Assembly (NCBI GenBank): GCA_030490835.1
Contig: CM059975.1
Coordinates: forward strand, 35,434,133-35,498,132
Length of the DNA stretch: 64,000 nucleotides
Direction: 5' to 3'
Source of the DNA: Annona cherimola
Lineage: Eukaryota > Streptophyta > Magnoliopsida > Magnoliales > Annonaceae
The notes below the pieces were generated by a model. The model was not told the origin of the DNA. It saw only the letters and a list, made by a program, of their open reading frames with translations, and did no database searches. Numbering within the stretch: the first letter of the stretch is position 1; each line of letters starts with the position of its first letter. Positions 12,860 through 24,920 of this stretch are shown here, in pieces. The position numbers and the translations under genes were made by a program.

Positions 12860-13112
12860 GGGTGTGTTTGGGAATGGATAAAAAGTTTTAAAGAGTAAAA
12901 GTTGTCAAACGATGTAATATGATAAGGGTAATTATGATAAGTAAAGAAAATAAAGTTAAAATAGATAGATTAGTTGTATGGGTAGTTGTGTAGAAATGAA
13001 TGAAAAATATGGTAGTTGTATAGGAAAATATGAAAAAATAATTAAAAAATATGGTAGTTATGAAAATGAAAAGTTTTAATATGACATTTTCTGCACATTG
13101 CCAAACACACCC
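12860..13112. mobile_element. Tourist-like MITE inside element 1
   Basis: GGGTGTGTTTGG at the left and CCAAACACACCC at the right form perfect 12 bp inverted ends, flanked by TAA on both sides (12857-12859 and 13113-13115). A 3 bp TAA/TTA duplication is the mark of PIF/Harbinger-derived Tourist elements. It is 253 bp, AT-rich and noncoding. Relatives occur at 21202, 37241 and 42145. Confidence 0.85.
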
Positions 13113-13115
13113 TAA

Positions 13116-15740
13116 AAGTCAAACAAGTCCAGTCATGTCAAAAGTCAGCTCATTATAAGTCAAGGGATGTATATAAGTTATTGCTGCACAGATCAAAACA
13201 ATGATAATAATAATAAATTACTTCCATGATTATAAAAAAATTCATTATAAGAGTACCATGATCAGTAATCATTAGTACTTATGCCAAGAAACACTATTCA
13301 TGATGTGCTTACACAAAAGGCAATCTCTGCCTAGTCAAATCAAGTCATCATTATTCCATAGTACTACCTGCCTTTGTTCATTATAAAATCAACATATCAT
13401 ACCTTGCCTAAACTATATGTCATGTCTTATCAAAGTAGCCCATAGGGCCTCACTACCTACTTTTGCAATCATTACCTATCCAAGAGAGTCATGTCTAGAA
13501 TAATACTAATATAAGAGTTGCTGCCACACATGTTAAAAAAGAAATCTCTAGAAAAAAGAACCTTTATGATTATAGACTATCATTACCTATCTAAGAGAGC
13601 CATGTCCAGAAAATATTTTGGAAATTGAAAGCTTAAGTTAAAGGACAACATGATCAGATTGTTTAAAAATAGTCAAGCATAGGATGGACATTACAGAACC
13701 AGATTTGAAGAAAGGAAGAAGAGAATTAAGAAAGAAAAAAATTAGAAAAAATAAGATAATTCTAGAAAGACATGAAAACACCTCCATTGAAATTAAAGTT
13801 AGAAATAAAAACTTAAGCAAGAATATAGTATACATATAATAATTCCTACAAACACTCATAATAGACAAATTTGAATAGGTCTCAATTCTAATCTATCATA
13901 TACCTTCATCTTATAAAAGTGGTTAAAGTGAGTATGTATTAGTCCTTATGATGTTTATTATCACATTTATTTTAAGCATGGTAATGGGTATTTTATTAAC
14001 TCGATCATCTTAAATCAAAGCATAATCAAGAGCTTTAACAAACTAATAAGGGTGGAGAAGTCATTGGAAACCAACCGAATTAAATATTAGTAAGAGTGAA
14101 ATCAAAATATTAATAGACCTAAATTCTATTATCCGTCTCTGGCCTCATGAATCATTATGAGAATGACATTTCATCTAAAGCAACCACCATTAATTTATCA
14201 TTTTAAATTTGCACATAAGATAAAGGAGATCATTTACATATTTATTTGTTTCACTCTGATGGCTTAGGTAAAAAAGTATAGATATATATATAACAAAAAA
14301 AAAATTCTGGATTGCCGTTTAATTAGGAGGATAGCAAATCAACCCTTTTTTTTCTTTTATTATTTTACTTTATAAAAGTGTCCTTTAAAGAAAATAGGAA
14401 AATGTACTACATATCTTAAGGGAAATACATTCAATACATTCACTATAGTAAAAGGATCATGCAAAGTAAAAAAAGGGACTGACTCAATAACAAGGTAAAG
14501 AAGAAAAGGGAAGAGAGAGAGAGGGAGGAAAGTAAAAAGTCCGGTTGCCTAAACATAAGTAAGATGGTTAACCATTATTAGAGTCATGGTTCATTAAAAA
14601 CTAAACTTTCCATTATTGCTTGGCTTATCAAAAGCAAACTTAGACTAATCAATGAGTTATCAGTTGACAAATCTGCTAAAAACACATCATAAGATTCTAA
14701 CATAATATCCCACCAAGGTTCAAACTTCACTCTAAGTTAAATTATATTGCAAATATGAAATAGAATGATAATAATAATAATTAGATCTGTCTCATGACAA
14801 GACTCATGGAAAATTTACATGCTTTAACACAGTAACACATGAGTCTATCTATTTCATCTTTACATTATCTACAATAATACATAGTATGAATCTAGTCTTA
14901 AAGTACTCATGATACAAGAAATTATGCATTCTTGATTGACTTAAAGCTACAAAAATTATTAAACATATATGCATTCATCATCAAACCAAGCTAAGTACTA
15001 AGCATTTTGCCCACAAGTCATATCTTATCTATAAGACAAATACATCCACAAACTAATAAATCAACCCATCTTGGCATACATAATCAATAGAAGTTATCTT
15101 TAATAAAGATTCAAAAACAGCAATCACATTAACTAAAATTACAGTTTATGATAATGTGAAAATTTATAACCTATGAAACAAATATATATATATATATATA
15201 AAAGAGAACCAGACACCATGCTAGTAAAAGCAAAAAGGAGAGAGCAAGCCGGTTTAAGAAAAGGAAAATGAAATAGATCTAACCAATGGTAGCCAGATCC
15301 ATTAATAGTTGAACTATATGTACACAGAGATAGATCTGCATAATAGCATTCAGATTTAATAGCAAATGTTTCAAAAATAAAATAAAATTAAAGAATAACA
15401 TAAATGAAAGGAGTGATTTCACCATCCCACGACGAATGCAGCTATAGGTAACCCGATGCAGCAATCCACAACGCCAACAATTGACAACAGCATTACAAGA
15501 TCCTAACAAAAAGAAAGGAGACATTAGGAAAGGAAAATGTAAATTAAACATTTAAACAAAAAAAGTGAAGGCCTAAGTAATTTAGGCAGTCAAATTTGCT
15601 TATGCAAACCTTGATTGGTTACTAGCGATGACATTTATTAGCAATCTCAAATCCAGTGGCAGAGATCAGATGGTAGTTGACCTTGCAATGACCCAAATTT
15701 GACCAGTGACAGAGAAGATTAGAGACACTTCTCTCCCCTA
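13116..15740. other. Element 1 tail, AT-rich, no gene seen
   Basis: I find no domain on either strand; the longest frames (13638-13868 and 15279-15551, minus) are rich in Phe, Leu and Ile from low-complexity AT sequence. A TA dinucleotide run lies at 15183-15200 and a GA-rich run at 14511-14532. Confidence 0.5.
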
Positions 15741-15747
15741 ACAATCA

Positions 15748-16478
15748 GTGAGCTCCAGAGAATCAAGCATCACAGAAGTTTATGAAGAAGATGGTTTCAT
15801 TACCTTTCGGCTGCCAATGCCAAGTCCTTCTCCCTATTTTGATCAGTCACTCTTCCAGTTTGATGAAAAGCCGATTTTAGCAACGAACAGGCATAGACGG
15901 TCTACAGAGTATCCCATCAAATTCATTTCAAGAAGGCAGCTGAATACCCTAAAGTTCAAGATAAAGCTAGGTCCTGAGACTGGTGGCACTGATAGCCGGC
16001 AGAAGAAAATATCGTCATTTCTATTCCATCCGATTTTGTCGTTGGCTCTCTCTATCTAGCAGACATATATGCAACCATCTGTTGTCAATATACATTTTCG
16101 GCGATGAGTTTAGGTAGGGATACACAAGTGTCCAGCTCTTCATGTTGTGATGACTTTATTCAGGTAAGGATACACAAGTGTCTTGCACTCGATGTTGTAA
16201 AAATATAAAAAAGAGTAAAGCAATATTGTCTTATTAAAAAAACATTTAGTATTCTTGTTTTGTGTCGAGTGGAATTGGCTGATCAGCCAAAGGGCTACAT
16301 GATGCCTCCTCTGGAGTTGATGGTATTACCAGTAACTGCAAGTGTCGCTGATCTTAAAGTCAAGACAGCAAAAGCCTTCCAAGACACTTATGTTCTATTC
16401 AAGAGATTGCAAGTTTTAAAGCTACTTGATTATGGGAATATGGATGATTCAACTAAAAAAAACACGAAAGAGAAGTAA
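15748..16478 (+). pseudogene. Captured host-gene exon fragments in element 1
   Basis: Two open stretches have host-like codon use unlike the surrounding AT-rich tail. The first (15748-15972) encodes a Ser/Pro-rich segment then a basic one, unidentified. The second (16260-16478) contains PPLELMVLPVTASVADLKVK followed by TAKAFQDTYVLFKR, which resembles the region after the PHD finger in MMD1/At1g33420-type plant PHD proteins. Both lie on the element's sense strand between the antisense ORF and the 3' LTR. They look like transduplicated fragments; neither has a complete domain. The PHD-family match is from memory and tentative. Confidence 0.4.
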
Positions 16479-16494
16479 AATAGATCGCTAGCAA

Positions 16495-17294
16495 TGGCCG
16501 ACCCTTACTTTTTTCGGTGCCTCTTCTACCGCCGACTGGCATCGGCTGCAGACAATAAGGAGGCCGCCTGCAATAGGTCGTCCAAGCACTCCAGCCAGTG
16601 TTGTCTTTTCTCCTGCCGTCTAGACCTCATTCATCTACTCCCTGGTTGGTAGCTCATTAATGTCCCTGAACAACCCCGTCGTTGGCCAGTGCTGACGATC
16701 TTCTATTGAAGACGGTTGACGACATGGCCAAGGTGGAAGAAAGGAACCTCAACCCAAATGGGGAAAACAGATACGAAGCCCTAATGGCGGCAAAGGAAAA
16801 GAGGCAGCAGGACAAAGAGTTGACCAGCGATGGATCGGCAAAAGAAGCTGCGGGAAGAAGGAGATCCCAGCAGGAGGAGAGGAGAAATCTCGGCCATCAG
16901 CCCTTCACGTCATCTCCTCTCCAGCCGTCAGCCCTCCATTTTTCATCTTCTCTCCAGCTGTCAGCCCTTCTGCTGCTATTGCCCCCTTTCCGCATTAGAG
17001 CACTTGATCAACAGATGGCGGTTGCCGTCGCCTTCTCTCCAGCCGTCCAAAGTCCCAGCGCCGGCAGCAAGGGAGAATGAAAACCTAGCCTTTGGCGGCG
17101 AGAGGGAAAGAGAAATGGGGGTTGATTGCGGAGCCCAAACCCTAAAAGCTCCCTTGCTTATGGTAGTTTGCATGAGTATCTCAATGACATTGCCACCGCA
17201 ACGATTGGCTCATCTGAACCAGCCATCTAAACTTTGGATTGCCAAAATGAGTAAGGTATGTCATTTACCCTTAACTTCTAATGAGGCAAATTAG
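16495..17294 (+). other. GC-rich, gene-derived segment, unassigned
   Basis: GC content rises sharply here. A frame at 16682-17080 starts with a plausible acidic helical stretch (VDDMAKVEERNLNPNGENRY) and then becomes Ser/Leu/Pro low complexity. It looks like the 5' part of a host gene, perhaps UTR plus first exon, carried in the element next to the fragments at 15748-16478. I do not recognise the protein. Confidence 0.3.
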
Positions 17295-18145
17295 GCAAAG
17301 TGTATATTTTAGCATGATATTCATTTAAAAAAAAGGAGAGAGGGGAGGAAATATTAACTTTTCATAAAAATAATAATAATGATAATATTAATATTTTTAC
17401 AAATCTTTTAGTAAAAACATATACATATAATGAGAAATAATAGATGATAAAAAAAAGAGAGGGTTAAATATATATATATATATGTATATATAGATACCAA
17501 GAAATAAGAAATCCTTAGTGAAAATTTTTCATGACCTATGTAAAATTCAATAGCACAAAAAAAAGAGAGAGATCTCACATGCAAATTAATGAAAATTGGT
17601 GGATACGAAGATAGTGCAATATTTTCTCATCTAAGGAGATAACTACTAATATCACTGTAAAATGTGGTGAATTGTTTTCAAAAATTAATAATAATGGTAA
17701 AATGTATAAAAAAATATATCTAAAAAAAAGAGAAGAGAAATCCCCAGATACCCTGAAATATGGCGAGGGGAAGATTTTCTTAAAAAAAAATCCCTAGATA
17801 CTCTGAAATATGGTAAGGGGGAGAAGAGAAAAAAAAAATATATTTAAAAAATAAATAAATAAATACTCAGATAATATCGTAAGGAAGGGAAAATTACAAT
17901 ACACCATCATTTTGATACTACAGTTAACTTTCTTGGATGGGTTGGTAAAGTTTCATGTATTTAAATAACTACCAGTTGATAGATCACATGCTCACGTGCT
18001 ATGTAATTTTAGATACTTTATGAAAAATTATTACCAATACAAATTAATGAAACCCCATTTTCTCAAAATAATTACTTCAATTGACAATCTTGAGAATTTT
18101 ACAACTTTGTTATTCACATGGCTAAAAGAGTCCAAAATTATTAAG

Positions 18146-18180
<35 letters not shown>

Positions 18181-18394
18181 TCTATAAAAAAAGAGAAAAT
18201 TATGAAAATTCATAATATTAACAGGATTACAAAAAATGTCCCATAGAGAAATTATTAAGGGTATTCTAAGTAGTATAAAATGTATGAGAGTAGAGTAAAT
18301 TATAAAAGTTAAGAAGATTATACTAAGCTGCATAAACGAAAAAAAATTTTAGGTGTCAACCATACCTTCTTCAATGATAATGTTCATTATCATC
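17295..18394. other. Element 1 tail with simple repeats
   Basis: AT-rich sequence with a TA run (17470-17492), two related blocks around 'AGATACYCTGAAATATGG' (17747 and 17796), and an (AAT)n microsatellite at 18146-18180. No gene is seen; frames here are products of the simple repeats. Confidence 0.6.
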
Positions 18395-18407
18395 AAAGAA
18401 AGGGGAG
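18395..18407 (+). other. Polypurine tract of element 1
   Basis: AAAGAAAGGGGAG ends four bases before the 3' LTR. It is the expected primer for plus-strand DNA synthesis. The minus-strand copy A has the comparable GGCAAAGGGGGCAGC directly before its own 3' LTR. Confidence 0.75.
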
Positions 18408-18411
18408 CAAC

Positions 18412-20636
18412 TGTTGACACCCCACATAAATAGGAAATTGAATTTTTAAACAAGCTCACTATCATTTTGCCTACCCATCTAAGGCCCTTCATGTATTTAT
18501 ATTTGAATGTTTAACCCATATATTTGCAAGCCCAAATTTGTGTAGAATTTATGTGGAAAATGGGCCTCCAATGCTTTAGGCTCACTATGGAAGTAACGGC
18601 CAATAATCCATACGGTTGATCAAGAGCAATTTGCATTGAAGATGAAGTGAAAAATATTTTCTTGAGTTAATTAGAGCAGAGTCGACGTGATGAATGGTTT
18701 GGATTAAACAAATAATTAGTATTTTATGAGGTTTTAGTTGTCAAAATAGATTTGACCAAAGGAGGAGGTGAATTTACAACATTTCAAATGGTGGATGAAA
18801 ACTACTAGATCTAACCCATTAAATGAAGATCCGAACCGTTAAAGTGGATAAAGAACATGAATAAGTGTGGGCCCCATCTAAGATTAAGAAAAATAGGTAG
18901 CGATAAAGACATAAATGAAGGACGAAAAATGCACAAAATCAATGGCTAAGAAAAAATTGACTTACTAGCCAAGCAAAACAATAGGCCCATTTGTGGTTTT
19001 CAAAAACCATTCATAAATTTACCAAGGAGTCCATTTTGGAATAGAATTTTGCAAAAAAAGAAAAATAGAGTTGAGGAAAATATTACCAATACATACAGGT
19101 TGCAATTTTCAAAAATTAAAAGCTATAAAAGGAACCCTCTCGCCCCCATTTTTTCCATGCAAAAACACACCCAACATACCGTAAACCCTCCTCTCATCCA
19201 TTTTTCATCTCCCAAGATATTCCCATCCTAGCTCCCGTTTCATTAGACGTTTTTTTATTTTCATCCAGCATACTTCAGCTCTCCTCTCCATTCACGTCAA
19301 AACAAAAGAAAAAAATATAACATACGCACGACCCTGTTCTGTGCATCATCTTCCCTTTCCGTTCTTTTTTTTTTTTAAAAAAAAAAACAACAAAAGGAGA
19401 ATCCAACGCTACCACATCCCATCTTTCTTGTTTCTTTTTTTATTAATTTTTTTTTATCCTCTAGTTGGACCGACGAGTGCTCTGTTTGGGCGTGCATAAA
19501 AATGATTTTACATTAATGTTGCTTTATTATTTTAAGTCACTTTTGTTTACCATTTTGTTTTTTTTAGAAAAATCAATTCTGCTGCATCCCGTTCTCTCAT
19601 ATTTTTAATTTTTTTTATCAATCCAATATCTAGTCCGTTGAACGCCCTATTACATGTTTATCAAAAATTATTTTTAATGAAGGCAGTTTTATTATCTCAT
19701 TTCACACTTCTTTTTTAAAAAAGAAAGAAAAAGTAATATAACAGAATATTAATATTTAACTATATCTACATCCTTTTATAATATGACATGTTCCTTTTAA
19801 TGCAACCATTTGCATCTATGTATTTTTCATATAAAAAAATGAATAAATGAGAATTAAAATTCGATAGTTAATTTCCATCTATAGACTTTTAACGAAATCT
19901 TTCGTGTTTTTTAACCATAAAAAAAGAGTAAACTTCATTTATGGAAATGAAATTTCTATACTCTCTTTCAGGTTGAGTTAGGGCCTCATAAAAAGCCTAA
20001 GGATTAACTTCCCGCCTTCACCCTCCTGAGCTTTTACATAAAAAATATACGTTAATTTTCCACACTCCTAGGACCAATATACTAGAAAAATAAAGTTATA
20101 TTTTTTTCTAGTTGTGAGTTCATTCAAAAAATCTCTGGATTTCAATACCTTATTATACACAGACTAAACACCGTTATATGATTAATGACGACTCCAAAAA
20201 TTAATATATTAAATTTTATCAGCATTTGTATGTATTTTACTAACCATTAATCGCGCCTAACTGAGATACATGTTTGTGTTTGACTAACTCGCATCATTTA
20301 AAAATTTCTAAAAATTTGCATCATTTAAAAACTTCAACGCTTGCATCTCTCTTCTTTAACACCCCATGTCTATACCTTTTACATTTCTTCCATTTTTGAT
20401 CTTGAATCCCTTTTCTATATCTTTTATATTTTTATTTTGCACGTTTAATTTCCGTATTTAACTTGCATCATATCTAACAAGCTAACCCGCTAACTTGCAT
20501 TTCATATTTATTTTCCTCTCTCATATTTGCCCATTTACTGTCCAGCTTAGTTCACAAATACTTTTTTTTTATATTTCTATTGAGCATATCTTATATTTTT
20601 AGGTTCATTTGTCGGCCCATTGTAACCACGGGCTAC
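18412..20636 (+). repeat. 3' LTR of element 1
   Basis: The sequence aligns with 317-2535, starts TGTTGACACC and ends GGGCTACA, followed by the target duplication CCGGG at 20637-20641. Relative to the 5' LTR it has about 21 extra bases around 19463-19485 and lacks about 10 bases near 20623. The TATA box is kept at 19124. Confidence 0.88.
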
Positions 20637-20641
20637 ACCGG

Positions 20642-21200
20642 GCCTGTGATTTTCTATAAATTTGCGTCTGGAATGTTTTGGCATTCGTTGAGATTGGTCG
20701 GGCTAATTGGACTCACCATGTGGAATGAGCCTATAGTACTTCAAATAATTTCTGAAAACGGTCGGTTGTTTAAATTTTGCCATATGGAATCATCCCGGAT
20801 TATTTAGCTGATTTTGAGAATTGGGCCGGGCACTTGGAACGCACCGTCTGGAATCAGCCGGCGTTTGTGACGACTGTAGACGTTGGCTAGTTGATTTGAT
20901 CTGCATGTCAGTGTCTATCCCTTCTGCATCTCTGTTTTGCAACTTGATGGGTGGTGGTGTTCGGCTTCCAATTCCAATTCTAGACGCTTCAATGAGTGAT
21001 GAAGGGGCTTCCTCTCTAGGTCTGGAGGAGACAATTCAATTGCCATGCACCTGCAAGAAGACAGTGGGTCGAAGACAGTCCATCGGAGATTCGCAGCAGA
21101 ATCTAGGACCTCAGTTGCCGGTGGCTGATCAGCACGCCACCCCAGATGCACCACAACCAGCCGCCTTGGTGAAGGTGAAAAGGAATCCATACAGAGCCTC
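20642..21200. other. Right flank of element 1, GC-rich, unassigned
   Basis: Sequence from 20820 to 21200 is richer in GC and open on both strands (20821-21216 +, 20915-21262 minus), but neither translation shows a domain I recognise. It could be a first exon or pseudogene remnant. From 20660 to 20860 a TGGAA-containing motif recurs five times. Confidence 0.3.
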
Positions 21201-21201
21201 T

Positions 21202-21425
21202 GGGTGTGTTTGGTAAGGTGAGCAGAAAAAGGGAGGGGAACACAGTTTACCATTTCTACCATTATATTCCAATTGTTTTCTCACATAACTATTCCATTTA
21301 TTTCCTTTTGACCCTTATCATATCGCACAATTTTTACACTTTCCAAAACGAGAGATGACCATTTATTTCCTTTTGACCCTTATCATATCGCACCATTTTT
21401 ACACTTTCCAAAATGAGAGATGACC
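21202..21425. mobile_element. Tourist-related MITE fragment with 65 bp tandem duplication
   Basis: GGGTGTGTTTGG at 21202 matches the 12 bp end of the MITE at 12860, and the body contains the same CCCTTATCATAT segment seen in relatives. The right end is missing. The last part is a 65 bp unit repeated twice head to tail (21296-21360 and 21361-21425) with about three differences. Confidence 0.55.
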
Positions 21426-21735
21426 TTTAGGCTGGCCACAAAACCTATTTTTTTTGTTTTTTAATAAACATGTTAAATTAGGTTTATTTACTCCATAAAT
21501 TAAGTTTTACCATTTTTAATATATTTATATATATTTTTTATTTTAAAACACAGGGGCATTGTGGTAATTTTCATCGGCAAAAAATTACCACAATGCTAAT
21601 ATTTAAAAATCAAAAAATATATAAACATATCTCAAAATAGTAAAACTTGGTTTATAAATTAAATACACCTAAGTTAACATGTTTATAAAAAAATAAAATA
21701 ATAGGTTAAACCACCAAACACAGTCAGGGCCTAAC
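21426..21735. mobile_element. Foldback MITE, copy 1
   Basis: The two halves are long imperfect inverted repeats around a short GC-richer centre near 21555-21590 (GGCATTGTGGTAATTTT against AAAATTACCACAATGC). Each arm has 'AAACTTGGTTTATAAATTAA' or its reverse complement, a core shared with the copies near 36.8, 43.4, 47.2 and 48.0 kb. No coding capacity. Confidence 0.65.
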
Positions 21736-24700
21736 AAAGATTATCTTTTAAAAATATTCTCTTTCTCCTTCTCCTCTTTCCCCGACCCTCACAAAGATCT
21801 ATTTTATCTGGTCATCAGCACTTGCACCAATGGAGTTCCCCTTAATCTATTCACAAGTCAGTATGCTTTCTGATTGATGTGATCATTATTGACGAAGAAT
21901 ATGAAGTTCCAATAGATACCTTACTTGATGGTGCTCAAGTAGATCTTTGTAGGGTAGGAGACTATCTCCGGTAGTGCGTCGCTTCCATGCAATGTACTCG
22001 AACGAGACTTTCTGGGTGCACTTCTTTTGCCCAACTCAAAAGATGACAAATCCACATGATCTTGCGGTTGAGATAAATCAGCAGCTTTAGATTTAACTAC
22101 CCGGACTATGAGTTCGAGAAAGATATTCCAAGCTTCAAGAAGTGGGGGGAAAGCATTGTTGCTCACCATGGTGCAGTCCTTGGAAAGGCCAATGTGAGAG
22201 ATACTATCTCGGCAATAGGACAGGGCTTCTGGAAGAATGAAGAATTAGTTTGTATACTACCATTGAATAAGTTAAAAAATCTATAATTATAAATTGGTTT
22301 CTATAATAATCATAAACATCCACTGGTTAGTTTTAATTAGATAGCAAAGTTACAAACAATTATAAAATGTATTTCCAAATAGATGGACAATTACTGATAC
22401 AGCCCTGAGACCTTACCAGAATTATCTTGGATGTCTCTGCCACCGCCAATTAAAGGGCTGATTTGCACAACATGCAACATGCTTGACTACACCTGCAACT
22501 AGAAGCAAGTCAAACATTGAAACAAAAAGTTAGAATGGTATTTTTGTTAAACCACAAGAAAACCATCCATCCTGCAGATAGTAACCAAGTACCATTTGTT
22601 CTCAACTTAGACGGGATCAAGTTCGGACTAAGATGGAATGGAATCTCACATTTCCCAAAAACACTTTTTCCATTCCCAAAAACTAACACCTTACTTTTTT
22701 CATTTCTAATAGAACTTTTCTTAATCCTAATATACCTTTTCTCTTTCTTAATATACAACAATACTTTTTTTTCGTCCCACATTCTAATCCTATCTAAGCT
22801 GTTAATAGATAAAAGAATGTCGAAAGAGTAAAAACAAAAAGAAAAAACAGCAACCAAGACAGAGAATGCTGAAGCATGTATCACATGCTGTACTTACATA
22901 GGTGCTAGAAGGCAGAAACAAACTACAATATTAATATATTTGTACAAGCTCATGATATTATTTCAACCATACGAAACCATCATTCGCAAAATAGATGCCA
23001 AGTATTTAAACACGTTTATTTACCATATAAAAGAATACAGTCTAGCTAATTTGGTATTTTATTGTTGTATCATACAAAAAACTACAACTAACATCATGTA
23101 TGCCAAACCCTAACCTTGGAAAGATCATAGATGACAGAACACAACAAGAACAAAACAACTTCTTGCATATGGACTGAGTACGAAGGAGAAGATATGTTTC
23201 AATCAGAAAAATGTGTAGGAGCAGTGATAAGCACCTCTACCAGCACCTGTTGCTGGAACTAAAAGTAGTAATCTAGTGGCTCTTATGACTAGCAGAGTTG
23301 CAATAAGCATGTAGAATCATTGATGATCAATAATCCAATGCCTTCTGATCAGCATTCTAGCACATGGATCAAGTGAAGATTTACTGGCCCAAAATGATCA
23401 TCTGATCTAACTAATTAGCCCATATTCCATGAATCCCCAACCCAAAATGGTACTCAGATATTAAGTAAATAGGCCATGCTAATTGAATCCCCACTTCCCC
23501 ATCTAGACCCATCACAGAACAAATTCTCAGCTACCTAAGTGCTTCTCTATTCTTATCTGTAAAAGATAACATCTCAGTTAAAGCACTTTACACAAGCATG
23601 GCAATGCACATGCTAAAATCCGGAAAAATTCAGCAGGTTGACGTCAGACACTGATAACTTGAGGTAATGTATATCTCCATTTGGGTCAACAAAATGAAGC
23701 ACCAGAATTTAGCCCATTTGTTAGAAATCTCATGTAGTCTTAAAACATAATATTTTTCTTTTAATTTGAGAGGGTCATGTGTGTAAGGAAACTTGCCACA
23801 GGTTTAACGTAAAACAAAAGGACTTCCTAGATGATAACCAAAATGGGTATAATAATTACCTAAGAATGGTCAACTGTAGAGAGTACTAAGCACTGATGTG
23901 CATTTTCAGTGGCTTAAGTACTGTTGACTGCGTAACTATGTGCCAGGAAAAATATTCCAAAAAATAAACTACAAAATCATGAGCTTCGATAGCATTAGTT
24001 TTTTGGTAGAAATTTGTATTCGATGACATCAATTATGAAAAATATGGGAATGACTTAATTTTAATTCGATTTTATTTTCTTGCTGTTTGAGCTTTAAAGG
24101 CTATTTGGTATGAGAAATTTTTGATAAGGGACTCCTTCGCACATACCGCTTATGCAGGTTCCTGAAAAGCATCCAAATACCCAATTAAGCAGCATTTGTG
24201 AAAGTTGCATTTTGGGGCCTTTTGGCCACATGATTACAGCCATTATCATGCCATAGGAATAGGAAGCAGTTTCCTACTTTCAAAAGATGCTTTCTGGAAT
24301 CTAAGAGCTGTGCTCAACGTGTGGCCAGTATACCATAATCTCATCAAAAAATCTATACCATTTCTCAACTCTAGAGGCGCAGTAAGCAAACAAAACGGAT
24401 AAGTCATACCATCTCTACAAGCCACAACTGACCTGATAGTTTGTCTTCACCAGAGACCCACCTAATGCCCTCTGACTGCCCACTGGCTTGCAGATTTTGC
24501 AGGTTTGCAAGACACATGCACAAGAAGCTCCTAAAGTTTTTTTTTAATTAACCATTCCAGGGAAGTCATCATCTTGAATAGAGAGAATTTTCTTTCGGAA
24601 CTTCAGTTTCTTGCTGTTTTTCTATTTGTTGTTCTTGTCTGAGGGCACAAGGTATAATGTTCAAATCTTGCTAGCCAGAGGATATGTGATCCATGATATA

Positions 24701-24920
24701 CGTCCAGTCAAACTGTAGGTAATAAATAACCCCAATTTGGCTCAATTCAATCAGATGAGTTACAGAGATTTTGTTGGCATTGCAGATTGAAAGACCAAGA
24801 ATTAAACTTGCTTTCACTTTAAAGCAATCCTTTGCCACACAACTGAGTCTATTGAACAGAAGTGGCACAAAGAACCTTTATAGTTCCGATTTCCCATGTT
24901 GGAAAATAAATTTCATTTAC
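21736..24920. other. Intergenic, no gene supported
   Basis: AT-rich intergenic DNA between the MITE and the PPR gene's stop codon. Open frames at 21921-22169 (minus), 22510-22884 (both strands) and 24205-24402 (+) show no domain. Around 22580-22790 the sequence has MITE-like composition but I could not find matching ends. The part nearest 24920 probably includes the 3' UTR of the PPR gene. Confidence 0.45.

Larger units (their letters stand above)
317..20636 (+). mobile_element. Element 1: full-length degenerate TAT/Ogre-type Ty3/gypsy retrotransposon
   Basis: The element is 20.3 kb, bounded by two related LTRs and a perfect 5 bp target duplication. The order is LTR, PBS-like site, gag, protease, RT, connection RNase H, second RNase H, integrase, a 9 kb tail, polypurine tract, LTR. 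The protease-RT-RH-aRH-integrase order, great length and antisense ORF after integrase are features of the plant TAT lineage. Every coding part has stop codons and frameshifts, so it cannot make its own proteins. The LTRs differ by roughly one base in ten over their first hundred bases by eye, suggesting an old insertion. Copies A and B near the right end of the window are relatives with different, shorter LTRs. Confidence 0.88.

Noticed and set aside
15183..15200. TATA box
   Set aside because: It is a plain (TA)n run with no gene starting downstream.
18031..18333. Ile-rich membrane protein, minus strand
   Set aside because: The poly-isoleucine comes from the (AAT)n microsatellite; no real gene.
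22510..22884. Small genes on both strands
   Set aside because: Neither frame shows a domain, and the sequence is AT-rich with MITE-like composition; no ends were found to call an element either.
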